DNA of 52,406 nt from assembly GCF_013178945.1 (NCBI RefSeq), contig NZ_JABFDM010000012.1, forward strand, positions 129,242-181,647. The letters run 5' to 3'. The stretch comes from Bradyrhizobium aeschynomenes. Its GTDB lineage: Bacteria > Pseudomonadota > Alphaproteobacteria > Rhizobiales > Xanthobacteraceae. The notes under the pieces are model-generated. The model saw nothing but the letters and a program-made list of their open reading frames with translations, was not told the DNA's origin and searched no databases. The position numbers were made by a program, and so were the translations under genes. This document shows positions 52,268 to 52,406 of this stretch, in pieces (within the stretch, counting starts at the first letter, position 1; each line of letters opens with the position of its first letter).

Positions 52268-52406
52268 TCAGCAATGCGGAACGTTCGGAGGACACCTCTT
52301 GCCGGCCGCCTGCGGCGGCGGCGCCGGGCGCGGCGGCGGAGGCGCGGGGCGGGCCATCATCGGCGGCGGCGGCGGCGGCGGCCGGGCCACCGCTGCCATC
52401 GGCGGC
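52268..52406 (-). CDS. C-terminus of a proline-rich protein, 5' end outside window
   Basis: The last 45 codons of a minus-strand gene are visible, ending at TGA 52268-52270. The residues are a run of Pro (PPPPPPMMARPAPPPPRPAP) and a Cys-containing end (KRCPPNVPHC). Such tails are common in exported or multi-domain signalling proteins of Bradyrhizobium, but this fragment cannot be assigned. It is upstream of the serine protease gene and on the same strand, so the three may form one unit. Confidence 0.65.
   Translation of the reverse strand, partial: PPMAAVARPPPPPPPMMARPAPPPPRPAPPPQAAGKRCPPNVPHC

Overview
The window is GC-rich chromosomal DNA of an alphaproteobacterium, most likely Bradyrhizobium or a close relative. 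This is an inference from gene order (lexA, comEC, glnS/gltX, gltA, then a long lpx-bam-pyrH-rpsB run), from a GAAC-N7-GAAC LexA box, from a ribosomal protein S2 with a long C-terminal extension, from a CyaC-like diheme/2Fe-2S cyclase protein, and from rhizobial-type intergenic inverted repeats. I see no tRNA, rRNA, CRISPR array, IS element or prophage.

Left part (1-22.8 kb) is a mosaic of short transcription units. It holds a partial SGNH hydrolase, a QDPR-like SDR, a DUF2161 nuclease-fold protein, a GNAT acetyltransferase, a PaaI-type thioesterase and an M20 deacylase. Then come two tiny translationally coupled envelope proteins and a type I secretion adaptor (HlyD type) and its ABC exporter, separated by an inverted redox-cyclase gene. 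These are followed by secreted low-complexity and Cys-containing proteins, CreA, an L,D-transpeptidase, an exported glutathione peroxidase, a polysaccharide deacetylase, a DHFR/RibD-like reductase, DoxX, the malic enzyme-phosphotransacetylase fusion and a 660-residue exported protein of unknown function.

A gene-free 1.04 kb stretch (22,829-23,872) carries a perfect 41-bp inverted repeat and a second structured repeat-like block. It lies just upstream of moeA, where many Rhizobiales have moaC/trpC. After it come moeA, lexA with its own operator, a conserved hypothetical gene, comEC, a small conserved gene, glnS, gltX and gltA with a strong intrinsic terminator.

From 49.4 kb down to 34.4 kb the minus strand carries 14 co-directional housekeeping genes, in transcription order rpsB, tsf, pyrH, frr, uppS, cdsA, dxr, rseP, bamA, lpxD, fabZ, lpxA, lpxI, lpxB. 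They link translation, UMP kinase, undecaprenyl and phospholipid synthesis, isoprenoid synthesis, outer-membrane assembly and lipid A synthesis. Several pairs overlap by 4 bp. The rpsB leader has a promoter and a terminator-like hairpin, and the rpsB-tsf and tsf-pyrH gaps contain strong hairpins, suggesting staged termination or processing.

At the right end a separate minus-strand cluster encodes the C-terminus of a proline-rich protein, an exported trypsin-like serine protease and a membrane FHA protein coupled to it by an ATGA overlap. With the CyaC-like protein that has lost key cyclase residues, this is the least conventional part of the window.
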